64,000 nt of DNA from Ischnura elegans. Lineage: Eukaryota > Arthropoda > Insecta > Odonata > Coenagrionidae. The position numbers were made by a program, and so were the translations under genes. This document shows positions 46,888 through 58,415 of the stretch, piece by piece. Within the stretch, counting starts at the first letter, position 1; each line of letters begins with the position of its first letter. A model generated the notes under the pieces. The model did no database searches and was not told the DNA's origin. It saw nothing but the letters and a program-made list of their open reading frames with translations. The stretch is from assembly GCF_921293095.1 (NCBI RefSeq), contig NC_060259.1:46915812-46979811 (forward strand), given 5' to 3'.

Positions 46888-47390
46888 TATGTCTTATATA
46901 ATTATTTTATACCTTCCCCTATAATCTTTACTGAAACACATAGAGAACATGTTAAAATGACATAGGGGCAGTAGAGCAATAATAAGAAATTTGATGCTAA
47001 TTCTAATATACAAGCAAATGTCGATTGCAAGCAAAATAATCAGGAAATCGGTCTTTTGCAACCTAAAAATTAACTCTACCGCCCCAAAAATGGAATAACT
47101 GGTGTTTTTTGGCTCTGGGAACAATTGAGATGAAAACTTTGATAACCAAATTATTAAGCAAAATGTATAGCAGCATTATCGAATTCATTACTCGTGCATT
47201 TAGATTGTCCCACAGCCCGTGTGACATTTTGGACCTCTAATTTTTAGTAACTTTGCCTTGAGAAATATACAGGAAAACTGGCCAGATAATGGGGAAAGGC
47301 CCTTTATTTTTTTCACTGTAAGCAAAATTTTGACCTCACAATGTGGGTCCAAAGAAAAATATCAAATTTGCCATATGAGGCTTCAATGTT
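46888..47390. other. no gene recognised
   Basis: AT-rich sequence, nothing definite. Confidence 0.35.
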
Positions 47391-47591
47391 AAAAAGATTA
47401 AGATACAAAAAGAGTGAATTTAATTGACCAAGACATCAAGGTTTTTGGACACAAGAAAACCAAAAATATTACTTTTATTTACGAAAAAACCACCGCTGAC
47501 TTAGTAGGGTCACAGTCAGGGTAATAGGAGGGGCTTTTAATAAAAAGATTAAGATACAAAAAGTGTGAATTTAATTGACCAAGACATCAAG
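47391..47591. repeat. 50-bp direct repeat, 101 bp between copies
   Basis: AAAAAGATTAAGATACAAAA through GACCAAGACATCAAG at 47391-47440 recurs at 47542-47591 with one difference. Downstream at 47612-47642 is a hairpin (TTGACCTCCAA...TTGGAGGTCAA), and TTTGCAGTTAATA.ACCTCT is doubled at 47726-47777. Confidence 0.8.
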
Positions 47592-47946
47592 AATCAATCT
47601 TATCCACCGATTGACCTCCAATTCTTATTTGGAGGTCAAAGGTCATAGAAGTAAACATCCCACCATCAAGACAACCAACCTGTCCAACCAGATGTTTTAA
47701 AGAGTCTCCAAGTCAGATTTTGCAGTTAATAGACCTCTGTGAGTGAGACCTCTTTGCAGTTAATAAACCTCTCTACAATCTACATTGTTGATTTTTTTAT
47801 CTCCAAAGGTTATGTACAAGGAAATGGCCTAACTTTTTAGAGGTATTAGAGTAGTTCTTTGGAAACTTAAAAATTGATATATAATTTTAGGACTTGGTAT
47901 GTGTCTCTTATTTTTTTAAACTGAAACACCATATGATTTGTAGGTA

Positions 47947-48936
47947 CAGTGTGTCCTCGTTTAACGTCGTCCCGTTTAACGTTGTTTCACGATAACGTTG
48001 TCCAAAAATTGAAACCCTTGATCATTTAACGTCGTTATTGCTTCGCGATAACGTTGTTCAAATTATGCGCGACGAAAAAAAAATGAATGGCGATTAGGAC
48101 GCAAGCGCATCTGATGTATAGTAAATATTACTATATTAATGCGATTGGTAATTTTTGTTCGACAGAAAAGGTTGGCGTGGGTAGCGTATGTTAAATATGC
48201 ATCTGAGCGAATAATTATCGCCTCATTTACCCATTATCCGTATATTTTTCTGATGCCAACCGAAAAAAATGTCCACGAAGAAGCGAGTGGCTATCCTGGT
48301 GGTTCTTCAGACGTGAAGAAAAAACGGCGATATTAGAACAAAAACTTGGTATTATTAAAAGAATTGAAGAAGGTGCAACTGCTGGAGAGATCGGTCGAGT
48401 TTTAGGTTTGCAGGTCGAGTTTTTGCAATTAAAATTTCTTCTGTTACTGAAAATATCGATGTTTCGCCATTAAAATTCTTTTTAGTTTTTATATTTAATT
48501 TAATAATGCCTTCTTCCCAACCTTTTCGTTATGAAAATTCGTTTCGAATGAATCGTTATCATGCTGAAGTGAATAATCGGTAATGAATGTTTCTCGCAAT
48601 TTCCGCCGGGTTAAAGAATTCATATCATTACGAAAATTGACTCGCCCTTCATCCTCGTGCTTCCGAATGTTAGATTCAGATTTTTTTTTCATTTTGGCCT
48701 GATTCAGGTGTCTCCCGATTGGTCACGAAGTCTGCTTAAAGTTACGGCTCCGATAATTAGCCTCCTTGGATTCTCGCCCGGGAAATTCTGGATTCTTTAC
48801 GAAGAAATGGATTGTTAAGAACCAATTTAAATTTTTTACATTGTTTCTTATGGGAAACACTGCATCGTTTAACGTTGTTTCGCTTAACGTCGAGTTTTTC
48901 AGGAACGAATCAACAACGTTAAACGAGGACTCACTG
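47947..48936 (+). mobile_element. Tigger/pogo-type element, non-autonomous
   Basis: The ends CAGTGTGTCCTCGTTTAACG and (reverse complement) CAGTGAGTCCTCGTTTAACG are flanked by TA on both sides, the mariner/Tigger target. Both ends carry repeated AACGTTG/AACGTCG words. The interior (48330-48440) keeps part of the CENP-B-like N-terminal helix-turn-helix (LEQKLGIIKRIEEGATAGEI then GRVLGL), followed by noncoding sequence, so the DDE domain is deleted. Length is 990 bp. Confidence 0.9.
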
Positions 48937-50140
48937 TATATATGCCTTCCCAATGTCCTTTTCATCTTTCATTTATCCTTAGACCCTTGGTTTTTCCTGC
49001 CTTTTTTCTCGCAGTTTTATTATTCTCGCTAAAGCTCTATGAATGAAAATGAATGTGTATTAGTTACAATTGATGTTACAATTTCCTGGGTAGCCAGTAA
49101 ATGATTACTGGTAAATTAAAATTGGAATAAAATCACAATAACAAATGCTTATTTCTTTTATACGAAAAATCTCAAATTTCCTTTGGATTAGATCTGCCAA
49201 AACTGCATTTTAATCTGGGATGTATTAAGTCATCAGCATAAAAGCTTGCTGACTGAATGCTTCCGTGGAGGCAATATGTAATCAAACTACGTAAGCAAGT
49301 GCTAGTGCAGGCAGCTATTCGGGGCGTATCTTCAACCGATCATTCACATCACGAGGCCTTGGTTCATAGGCAGTTGTAGGCTGAGGTTCATGTGCCCATT
49401 GATGTTGCCACTCGGTCTTCCACCTCTGGGAAGCCTAACTTGTTTTAATATCCTATTATGTGCTCTAATTATTAAAATAATGCATTATTGGCACATTTAT
49501 GCATTCATTATTCCTTAAAAACTACATTTTGAATGGAAATAAGTGGCTAATCTGCCATACCGATTGGCCCATCAGAAATGACAATATAAGGCAATTTTGC
49601 AATACGGATAGCTTTAGGTTTTCATTTTTCCTCCGAATATTCAAGACAGTTCCGGCTTTAATAAATGTTGGGTGGGATTCAGCGGTGAAGTATTTCGAAT
49701 GCACACCATATTTAATTTTCCCTTTTTTTGCACGAGTGATTCAAAAACCTCTTCCACACGCCTATCGCAGTGGTTTGCGGTCTAGGTAGTACATGCAGAC
49801 TTCATAGCAAACTGGCATTAAGATCGGTGAATTGAGAACTGATGGCACCAATAAATGTGCTAGTATTTATGAATTTTGTATCTCGATGTGATGGCAGGTT
49901 GACCAATACTTGTAGTTTATTAGTACCTGAATAAACCAATTGTCTTACCAATTTCTTGCAAAAATCCATTTAGTGCGGTCAACCTGTGAGATTAAACCTA
50001 CTATATACTTTGACCTATACTCATTATCATTAAATTCATTATCAAGAATTATTTTATCATTAATTAAATGAGGCCAAGATAAGAGGAAAGTGAGATTGGA
50101 TCGGGATTAGGCTTCAAAGTGTCAACTATACTCATTAATG
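48937..50140. other. no gene recognised
   Basis: AT-rich; the plus frame 49499-49789 has no motif. Confidence 0.35.
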
Positions 50141-50155
50141 CTACACAAAGGAAGA

Positions 50156-50760
50156 TTCACTCACCTCTTGATGGAGGGCAGCCACGGGGCTCAAATGGGA
50201 CCCTTGCCTTGGGGCCTGGCCTGCGGAAATCGTACCGCTGTGGCAGGGCTGGGTGGCCCAGGAAGACCACCACGACGTCACCGTGGACCACCACGACGTC
50301 ACCGTGGACCACCCACTCTTCTCCGATATCTTCTGCCAGCACATGGATGAAGACATTCATAATGCTCATTGGATTTGCATCCACGCCTGGCTTCCCTGGT
50401 GTATACCATGGAGGGGCTTGATAATGTCTGGGCCTGCACCACCCGCCCCAAGATTAGGCTGCTGGAAATTGGGAATGAGTTCATATTCTTCTTCCTCCTC
50501 CACTAACGAATCCGGGCATTGTGGACTTGACCTTCCTGCCCTTGAGTCTAGGGTGCTGGCTGGCATCCCTAATTTGCCCGTTGCTGTGGAAGTGCCAAAG
50601 GTGATCATGTTAATACTTCTTTGGGAGGGACAGTGGAGGAACCTCATCTATCCTTCTCGCTCCTTCCTCGTCCATCGTGGTCCTCGTGCTTCACCACCTC
50701 TTTGCTCTTGCCTGGCGAGAAATGAAACATATGACAGTCCTATAATCTCTCTATGAAGAC
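50156..50760 (-). CDS. GC-rich coding-like exon(s), unassigned
   Basis: A GC-rich block in AT-rich surroundings. On the minus strand two long overlapping frames are protein-like. One has PDSLVEEEEEYELIPNFQQP and GAGGAGPDIIKPLHGIHQGS; the next has PWYTPGKPGVDANPMSIMN, VFIHVLAEDIGEEWVVHGDV and PALPQRYDFRRPGPKARVPF. The block ends at a consensus donor (AAGAG|GTGAGTGA at about 50156). A 24-bp unit containing TGACGTCGTGGTGGT is doubled near 50270-50318, giving VVHGDVVVVHGDVVVV. The frame change may be an intron, a frameshift or decay. The family is not recognised. Confidence 0.35.
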
Positions 50761-51181
50761 GATCGTCGAAGGGTAGGTGGACAGGGAGAAGGGTAAGGGG
50801 GGATAGATTTCTCCACAAAGCCTCAGAGAAAAAAAAAAATATTTAAAACCGCTCTCTACCCAGACGGCACAGAACCCTCCGTATCTAATTCGTATGTACA
50901 TAGTACCCATTGACTAAGGGGATACTGTGCCGCTCCGTCGCTTTTCGTCAATGGATACATACCATTCGCGGCCTGTCGACGAAGCGCGTACGCAGCATGT
51001 GAATGTCCGCTACTAAGCACGTACGATTGGATACATAGCGCGCAGGAACACGGCAGGAACAGGCTAATCTCAATCGATTAGGTCGAAATTAGTTATATCG
51101 TAACTCGCACGATCGAAAAATGTATCGAACGCAACACAATCGATAACTACCGACCGTAGCGAGAACCTTGATACGAATGAA

Positions 51182-51330
51182 TTGTAAGTTCTCAATAGGT
51201 AAATAACACCATATCATGAATTCTAATTACCATGAAAGACTCACGACCGACAAAGTTTTTGTCGGTTGTGAGTTTTTCATGGTAATTAGAATTCATGATA
51301 TAGTATTATTTACCCATTGAGAACTTACAA
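51182..51330. repeat. 149-bp near-perfect palindrome (hairpin)
   Basis: Arms of about 74 bp pair around 51256 (left TTGTAAGTTCTCAATAGGTA, right TACCCATTGAGAACTTACAA) with only a few mismatches and essentially no loop (CCGACAAAGTTTTTGTCGG). It lies inside the THAP element. Confidence 0.9.
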
Positions 51331-52110
51331 AACTTACTCGGCCACTTAAATAACTCTGCGAAAAATGAGATTCTCACGGCTAATTCACGCACCACCAGCA
51401 TCCAGCATTGTTAAGTGGCTCGTACTTACTTGGAAACCTTGAGATGTTAATGAGAGTAAATTCTTATTAATTTTGACACAAAATAAGACATCACATAGCC
51501 CACGAGCATTAAAAAGCTTACCCTAAAGCCTGACGAAATAAGATTTTTAAATAAAAATTGCCGATGAAACAGGATTGCTGACACATCTGCTATTAGTATG
51601 ATCGAATTCATCAAAATGCAAGCAAAAATTAACGTATAGTTCAGTCTCAGCTACTAAAACTTACCCATATCAGGCGCTAAAGTATTTGAAAAATTATTTG
51701 GTATGAGTAAAAGTCCCTAGGTAACTGCAGTAAATGTATCAACCTATTAAAAATATGAAAGTCCTGCCAAATCACCAGCATAAACACTTGTAAAATAAAA
51801 CATGTTATCTCTTAGATCACACCTCCGATTTTATACTTACTTTGCATGAAGTCACCACCGCAAGAAATTTTAAAGAGGCAGGAAAGAAAAAAACCCACAG
51901 AAATACAATACATATATTATGTATTTTCTATTGTCAACCACAATAATATTTCCAATTTTCTCTTCTATCCCACATCTAATTTAGCGAAACAATTACTCTT
52001 ATTCTCTTTCGAATAGAAAATTATTTAAAAGAGGACTGGTCGATACATACAAACTATCGTCAATACTTTCTCCGATGAACGTCCACTATCACTGCACCAA
52101 CTTGCACAAA

Positions 52111-52903
52111 TCAAATCCACATCCACAAATATGTCACTTCTGCCACAATGTCTGTCTTCTTGGCGACAGGTAACAGTGAAGCAATGGTACCTTCCTCCAA
52201 TCTGGGCACCTTCCATTCAGCAAGAATTTTCTCCTCGTCTTCTCGTCCAAGGCCACAGATTACTTTCTGATATCACAATGGTGCAATGTGAAGCTCACAC
52301 ACCTAAAATTAATAAATAATAAAATACCATGTAACTTATTAGGTCAAATCATTTCCAATTTTTGGTATTTCTGCATGAGAAATCAAATTACTAGGCTCGT
52401 AAATATAGTAAATATTTGTATGCCTGATATTTTTATTGTTTTAAACTATAGCATAAGATAATTTGAAATGATGAAAGCCGACGTGTAATACACCATAGGG
52501 CAAGCTAAGAAGCAATATTCGATCCTATAAACTTGGCAGCTTATTCCTAGTTTCTCCTTTAACCACACGTTTACCGAATGAATTAATACAAAAAAGACAA
52601 CTAAAATGCAAGAATTTTCAAAAGAATTGCTGCTACAATATTTTGAATCACCATTTTTAGTACTGAATAGTTCGGGATGTTGATGCATCAACATCCCGAA
52701 GCCACTTCTGACTTAAAATTACATCCAAATAATTACAGCGAGAAAGAGTACATACCTCACAGTTTTTCGTAGGGGTGAAATGTTTTCTTCTTATCGCCCA
52801 AATGCACTTCTTCTTCAACTCAGGATCTTTTGGAGAGCTAAAAACTTGAACCATATGTCCCGGAGTTTCCATTACATCCCGACAATACACACACGAAAGG
52901 CAT
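52111..52903 (-). pseudogene. THAP domain in two exons, disrupted
   Basis: Exon 1 (52756-52903) starts MPFVCVLSGCNGNSG, the usual THAP beginning with the first C..C pair. It then needs a one-base shift to continue as VFSSPKDPELKKKCIWAIRR and FTPTKNCE. It ends at donor GAG|GTATGT. Exon 2 (52111-52302), after acceptor AATTTTAG, gives VCELHIAPL, which supplies the second Cys and the His. A TGA follows, then VICGLGREDEEKILAEWKVP and RLEEGTIASLLP, the usual THAP tail position. The C2CH ligands are identifiable, but the frameshift, the stop and HI in place of HF show it is inactive. The intron (52303-52755) is unspliced. Confidence 0.75.
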
Positions 52904-53341
52904 TTCTAACAAAAATATCTCACAAACACGTTTCTGAAGCCCAGTGAATGAAATTAAAGAATAAGGGAAACTTCACCATTACCAGACACTCTATTCTTCA
53001 CTAACTTAACCACAAAAATCCCTGAAATGTAGTGAGACGTGACGTAAACGACGCGATCTCCAACGGCTTGTGAAGGCATGTGATCTTTCTAGGAGGATAG
53101 GGCACGATGGCACCAGATGGCACCACCCGCGAAAGAAAATAGTCCCAGACCGAATACAGTTTTATCGATGAGATACAATTTTATCGATGCATATGAATTT
53201 GCCAGTCCTCTTGCATCTTTTTTCGTCATTAAAGGAAATAAAGAAACAAAACCTTCTAAGTAACTTCCTAAGCGCGATTTTTGTATCTTGATTGTCCACC
53301 CTCGTATTTAGGTACGAAAACTTCCTGTGCCGTCTGGGTAG

Positions 53342-53581
53342 TTTTTACATATAAAAACTGCATATGTCTTGAGTTAAACTTGAGGTGCCAAAATGATGTA
53401 TAATGTATTTCCTGGGTAGGTAATTTTTCAAAAGTGGTATGGTTGTTGCCTGTGGGAGGTCGCATCCTCAGATCCTCCCCTTGTTGCCCCCAAAGCATTT
53501 TCCTATTTACGCCAATGGGTCAGATTATTGAGGATGCAAAAGAGAACAAATTTGCCAATATGAAATAAAAATATCTATTTC
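53342..53581. other. no gene recognised
   Basis: Short AT-rich gap between two elements. Confidence 0.4.
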
Positions 53582-53872
53582 CAGTGGTGTAATCAGGCCG
53601 GTAGGGCACAGAGGGCACTTGCCTTCCCCTCAAAGCATTTCATTTTAGCAGAAAAAATTTAACCTATAAAATAGCTTTATTCTACTACGCAAATATATTT
53701 TACCAAAACAGTTTCCTGACGACACATCAATTGCGTAATATTAAGTTCCAGAATAGCATAAAATGTGATTTCTACAGATTAAAATTTTCACATTTACCCC
53801 ATAGGATGCTCCAAATACCCTGTACCCCCTGGTCATGCAATCCCCAACCACATTGTCCTGACTACGCCCCTG
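53582..53872 (+). mobile_element. hAT-like MITE
   Basis: The left end CAGTGGTGTAATCAGG and reverse-complemented right end CAGGGGCGTAGTCAGG share most positions. Flanks TCTATTTC and CCTATTAC agree at 6 of 8, consistent with an aged 8-bp duplication. It has no coding capacity. The ends resemble those of the MITEs at 26748 and 31149. Confidence 0.7.
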
Positions 53873-55210
53873 CCTATTACAATAGATACATATCACCATT
53901 GTTACACAGTAATGCTGGTAATTCATCAAATCATATTAAGGAAAGCAACACTTCAGCGAGTCATATATTTTTTTAAGGACAATTTCATCCCTTCCCATTT
54001 CCATTTCTGATCAAAAACGAATGTATGTACCTCACATCAATTAATTTGATTTGAAACATACATGATAGAAAAATGGAAGTAGTACTTTTTGATCTCGAGA
54101 CGAGTATCAAGTCGAGTATGGGAATTCCTGAACAAGGCAATGCAGCAATGCATGCTCCAACATATTCTCACTTTTCCAGGACCCTCGTTTATTTTCTATT
54201 CTGAATGCTCCGCTTGATCTAAAAAGGAAAAGGAAATGAGGAATGAACATATGTTAGGAATGAGTGTAATTCCTTCCCATTTTCATTGTAAACACTGAGG
54301 TAAGTGTTCAACTACAGGTTCCTTATCGTATATATTTGCCCGGGATGCCGAAACATTTTCCCACATAGGGATATACATATTAAGATTCACTCCTCCAGAA
54401 TTAAAAAAAAATCACCACCACCATAATTATTCTTGATGCTACAGAGGTGAAGATAGAAGTAATGTAATCATTAATGCAGCGATGGCAATTACTTTCTACC
54501 AACAAATCTGCCAACATCCTAAAAAAAGGTGGTTGACTGTGATCCAAAGGATGGAATTATCGTTGCCCCCTCCGCCCCCCCCCCGGTTGTTCACCAAGTA
54601 AATATCTGACAACCAGGTAACTCAGGAGAAAGGCATGTATAGTAATAATAAGATGTCTTTATTTGGGCGAGGTTGAGACTAAGAAGCCCTCTCTTCCACC
54701 TAACCCCTCGATAGCATGAATGCAAACATATTTAAAAACGGTAGATAAACGTTTACAGTATCAAGCATATAAAATATACACTATTTGTGAAATGTCAAAA
54801 AGGTAAACAAGTATATGTGAAAATTTTGTGTTAGAAAAAAGATTTCTGTTTGTGGGAAAAAAACATGAGGATAAGGGTGTAATATCCTTCATCAAAAAAA
54901 CCCGCTGCAGGAAAATGCCTACACAAAAAGGGGGCATGAAAGACCTGCATAAACCTACTGAGTGAAGGCTAATGTCATGTTGCATGCTAAATACAACATA
55001 GTTAATAAGGTACATAGAATACACAAATATTTCACATGCAATTAGGACACAAAATATAACATATGTACATATAAACATTTAGTGATGCATATCACTTGGT
55101 CGTAGGCGATGCTCTGTGTCGTGTATATTAACCAGCTAGTTGTGAGGTGAAAAGTGCTTTGTGTAGCCTCCTCTGATTTATGTGTGTATGAGGTGCTAAG
55201 GCAGAAAATT
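53873..55210. other. no gene recognised
   Basis: AT-rich with a C-rich run at 54575-54592. The minus-strand frame 54761-55078 is long but low-complexity and hydrophobic, and is probably accidental. Confidence 0.35.
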
Positions 55211-55479
55211 ATGGCTGATGCCATTCATGAAGGGGACATTGTCATGCCAGACAAAAGTTTCAGTACCAGAAACGGAATTGAAGGTCTTGCTACTTCCGAA
55301 GCCCAGAATTTCAATGAACACTTCATGACCAGTTCTCCTCAATTTTAAAGGAGGAAGTGTATTTAACTTGAGTGATAGCATCTGGCCAAGTTTATGTGAA
55401 GATAGCAATAAGGAGGGTGAAAACTTTTCAAACACTTCAGGGAAAAATACCAATTTCCCAGATTTTCCTCATAATTGAA
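55211..55479 (+). pseudogene. coding-like sequence with one frameshift, unassigned
   Basis: ATG at 55211 opens MADAIHEGDIVMPDKSFSTR ... EAQNFNEHFMTSSPQF and stops at 55346. Switching frame at that point gives KGGSVFNLSDSIWPSLCEDS then KEGENFSNTSGKNTNFPDFP to a stop near 55479. Both halves are hydrophilic and protein-like, with Ser/Asn/Glu bias. It may be a decayed gene or a short protein ending at the first stop. A good acceptor (TTTTTTGCAG) lies near 55604. The family is not recognised. Confidence 0.35.
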
Positions 55480-56089
55480 ATATGGACTATGCTGCCTTCT
55501 TTCCTTATTCAGGTGTATCACTCAGAGTAAATAGTGTTCATACAATAGCACCCCTATTTTCCTAGCCTTATTAATGAATGATTTATTTTTATTTTTTGCA
55601 GTGATTGACCTTGTTGTATCCGTCTGTGTCTATTTATATATCTGTATTGCAACCATGTTTGTAATCCTGATATTATTGCCTACAGCCCATATTGCTAGTT
55701 ACTTCAACTGAATTGAATCCCTTTATTTAGCTTTTTATGTCTGGATTAGATCCATCTTCATTAAGAACCACGTACTCATTATATATGAGTTGACCATGTG
55801 CCAGTTAAATTTTGCTGTCATTATTTTTTTATCAAAGGTCCTGTGTTTATTCCTATGATATGACCTAGATTGCATTCATAGTTCCTCCTTTTGCAATATA
55901 TATTTGAATTTGGGATATACGAAACAGGTAAATACTGTGTTGGCAGAGGGTTGCACATCTAAGACAGACTAAGACGATAAAGAAGTGGAAGATGCCCAAT
56001 AAGATATCATGGAAGTAACGACACCAGTAAGAGGTGAAAAAAAACAACATCGTTTTTTGTGGCTAGAGTGCTGTCATGAACAAAGGCCA
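55480..56089. other. no gene recognised
   Basis: AT-rich sequence without identifiable features. Confidence 0.35.
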
Positions 56090-57540
56090 TGATGGAAGAA
56101 TAAATGAAAAATATGGATTACGAAATCAAAATTAGGGATGAGAAAGGCTACAGGTATTCTGCACTGAGTACATATCAGTGGTTGTCAGTGCACTGTTTAA
56201 GAATCACATGCAAAAAAGATTTACATGAAATATGTCAGGAGACAAAAGAAGATTTCAACTTTACTGTAGTTTAATGATGCAGTGGTTACGGAATCAGATA
56301 AAGAACTGCAAAAGCTACCCAGGGACAGACAGGAACAGTGAGCATCAGGGCCGGCCCAAGCAGGTGCGGGGCCCTTCACTTAAAATATTAAACTCTATAC
56401 CCCATCTACAAACTCGAGCATTTTGAATCCCTACTACTCTCTGGCTAAGTTTGTGTTCCCCTCCCAAATTCAGACTTCGTAATTTCGCCGTTATGATACC
56501 ATCACGCAGTAGAGTTCAAAATAGTATAATACAAATAAAATTTATAATTATATTTATTCATAAAATTATAATGTAAAATAAACATATAAAGCGCGCTTTT
56601 TCAATAGGTACGTATTTTTAAAAGTTAGACTATGAAATTTAATTAGTTGTAAGCCTAAAGCCCTCTCTCACTTGTTGTTATCACTCACACGACACAGTAC
56701 TGTACTGACAAATGCAATTGCACAATAAAAATTACTGCATTATTATTCCTTTTTCATAATATTATTTTTTTTCTAGCACGGACTTAACAATACAGTGATA
56801 GTTGAAATTGCGATTTCAAAACTATCGTATATTTTAATTTTTTTCACGAACCTTCACCCCGGGCCCGGGGCAGTCGCCCCGCCCTAAGGCCGGCCCTGGT
56901 GAGCATAATCTAGTGATGGTGAAATGCCATCTGCAATTCTTGAAATAAAATTAATCAGCAAAGAACTCATAACGAGTGAGAAACTGAAGGTGCCACAACA
57001 AAGTGTGTATTTTAAAAAGCAGTGAAGAGGGAATATATGAGTATATTTGGCTGAAAAAAAATCAGAGGAGGATAGTAGGAAATACATAATAAAAAGGATT
57101 TCAAGGGGGCACAAGAGAAGTTCTAGGGAGAAAGAAGTTGATAATAAAAAGCCATGGATCATTGATGAAGTTCTAGACCTGATTGAAGAGCAGATCAAGT
57201 ACATATAAGAATCCAAAAAATGAGGAAGGAGAAAGTCATTCAACATGAGAATAAGGAACCAGATTTGCCACAAGGCAAGGAAAGCTAGAGAAGCATGGAT
57301 GATGAAACCATTTGAGACTGAGCAAAATGAAATCATACAAGGGAAAATGGAAGGGTCCCATGCAATAGTGAAGCACTATGTGATGGAATGGAGTGCAACA
57401 TGTAATTCCATAAAGGACAAGGATGGATATCATTGAGTGGAAACAAATACAAAGTGAAGAGAGAGAAAGAATACCTGGAAGAGGTACACAAGGGAACCAA
57501 ATTTAGCACTCCGATAAGAGACCTGCGAATGAGTAAGTCA
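56090..57540 (+). pseudogene. LINE endonuclease and linker fragment, interrupted
   Basis: Frames give EKYGLRNQN, VVVSALFKNHMQKRFT, MSGDKRRFQLYC, LRNQIKNCKSYPGTDRNSEH, then after an inserted MITE NLVMVKCHLQ, KKPWIIDEVLDLIE, RNQICHKARKAREAWM and IKDKDGYH. This is the C-terminal half of a non-LTR endonuclease domain (YPG.D.DSDH signature) and the linker to RT, closest in style to RTE-type elements. Numerous stops and frameshifts are present. It ends before the RT core. Reading 56338-56345 directly into 56907 restores the coding phase. Confidence 0.75.
56346..56898. mobile_element. hAT-type MITE inserted in the LINE
   Basis: TIR CAGGGCCGGCC at both ends, flanked by the perfect 8-bp duplication GTGAGCAT (56338-56345 and 56899-56906). 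The interior is AT-rich with no coding capacity, and the subterminal parts are G/C-rich. The undisturbed LINE codons NSEH and NLVM on either side confirm the empty site. Confidence 0.93.
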
Positions 57541-57559
57541 CACTCAATCACTCAGTGAT

Positions 57560-57798
57560 TCATCCCATGGTTGGTTTGGATATGTATTTTCCACATGAGG
57601 AAAGATCTCACCCTAAACCTAGCCACAAGTATGTGAATTTCACTTATTCAGAGTAGGAAGTCCAGTTCCTTTCCCTGGGCTACTTTCCCCCTTGAGGATT
57701 TAGTTCCTAGGATTGTCCAAAGGCTTCACCTAGGATTTGAACTTGGAACCCTTCCATCCATAATAAAGAGCTCTATCCACTATACTATTACCCTCCCT
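57560..57798 (-). repeat. tRNA-derived SINE
   Basis: Read on the minus strand, the head (57798 down to about 57721) has a box A-like GTATAGTGGATAGAGCTC and box B-like AAGTTCAAATCCTAGG, as in tRNA genes transcribed by RNA polymerase III. It is followed by a non-tRNA body to about 57560. It lies immediately beside the next TIR element. Confidence 0.6.
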
Positions 57799-58415
57799 AA
57801 AGCCAAGGTCACACTAGGCTGTTGAGCACTTGCCACTAACCAGCTGCTGGTTAATATTGCCTTCAGCCAGCGGATCTGTAGGGTTCACATTATAAATAAA
57901 TAGCTACAATTGCAGTGGCTGCTAATGAGCGCGTGCATGCAATATGTCATCTAATGGAGTGAGTCGTGACATTTTGAAATGGGATTTAAAAGCTGGAGTT
58001 ACAGATTTGTGGGAGCAGATGTTGAAACAGAAGAAAAGGTGATAGTGGGTTATATCCTGGATATGAAGAAGGAACTACGTGGGGGAATCAGAAAGACTTA
58101 TTAAGGAACTATAATTTAAGATCATCTTAATGGCGAATTTTATGAATGTCAGTTCCTAAATTTAAAGAGTAATTGGAAGTCGTGACACTGCTCGCTCAGA
58201 AAATAGACACCAAAGTCTGAAACATGACGGCCAGCGTATGGTAGGCAGTGCTGAAAAGTTAAATGTATTCAAGTAATCACTAGCCCGCTGGCAATCACTA
58301 GCAATGCTGGCAATCACCATCCGCTGGTTCTGGATCAGACTAGGCTGCTGGCTGGCAATATTACCAGCAGCTTGTTAGAAGTGGCTGCTAAACAGTCTAG
58401 AGTAGCCATGGCTTC
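57799..58415. mobile_element. TIR element of about 620 bp
   Basis: The left AAGCCAAGGTCACACTAGGC ... CAGCTGCTGGTTAATATTGC and the reverse complement of the right end AAGCCATGGCTACTCTAGAC ... CAAGCTGCTGGTAATATTGC form TIRs of about 60 bp with mismatches. CAGC/GCTGG words abound near both ends. A short frame near 57950-58035 (SRDILKWDLKAGVTDLWEQM) could be a remnant of a DNA-binding protein. Its superfamily was not determined. Confidence 0.6.

Larger units (their letters stand above)
50856..53341 (-). mobile_element. DNA transposon with 17-bp TIRs and a THAP domain
   Basis: CTACCCAGACGGCACAG at 50856-50872 and its exact reverse complement at 53325-53341 define a 2,486-bp element. It encloses a THAP-domain gene start on the minus strand (52111-52903), a 149-bp hairpin (51182-51330) and a CpG-rich 50880-51180 part. 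THAP domains are used as DNA-binding modules in P-element-type transposases. No catalytic domain is seen, so it is probably an internally deleted derivative. Clear target duplications were not found. Confidence 0.7.

Noticed and set aside
56884-57336. 150-codon minus-strand frame
   Set aside because: It is antisense to a recognisable LINE linker region and hydrophobic by composition; a shadow.
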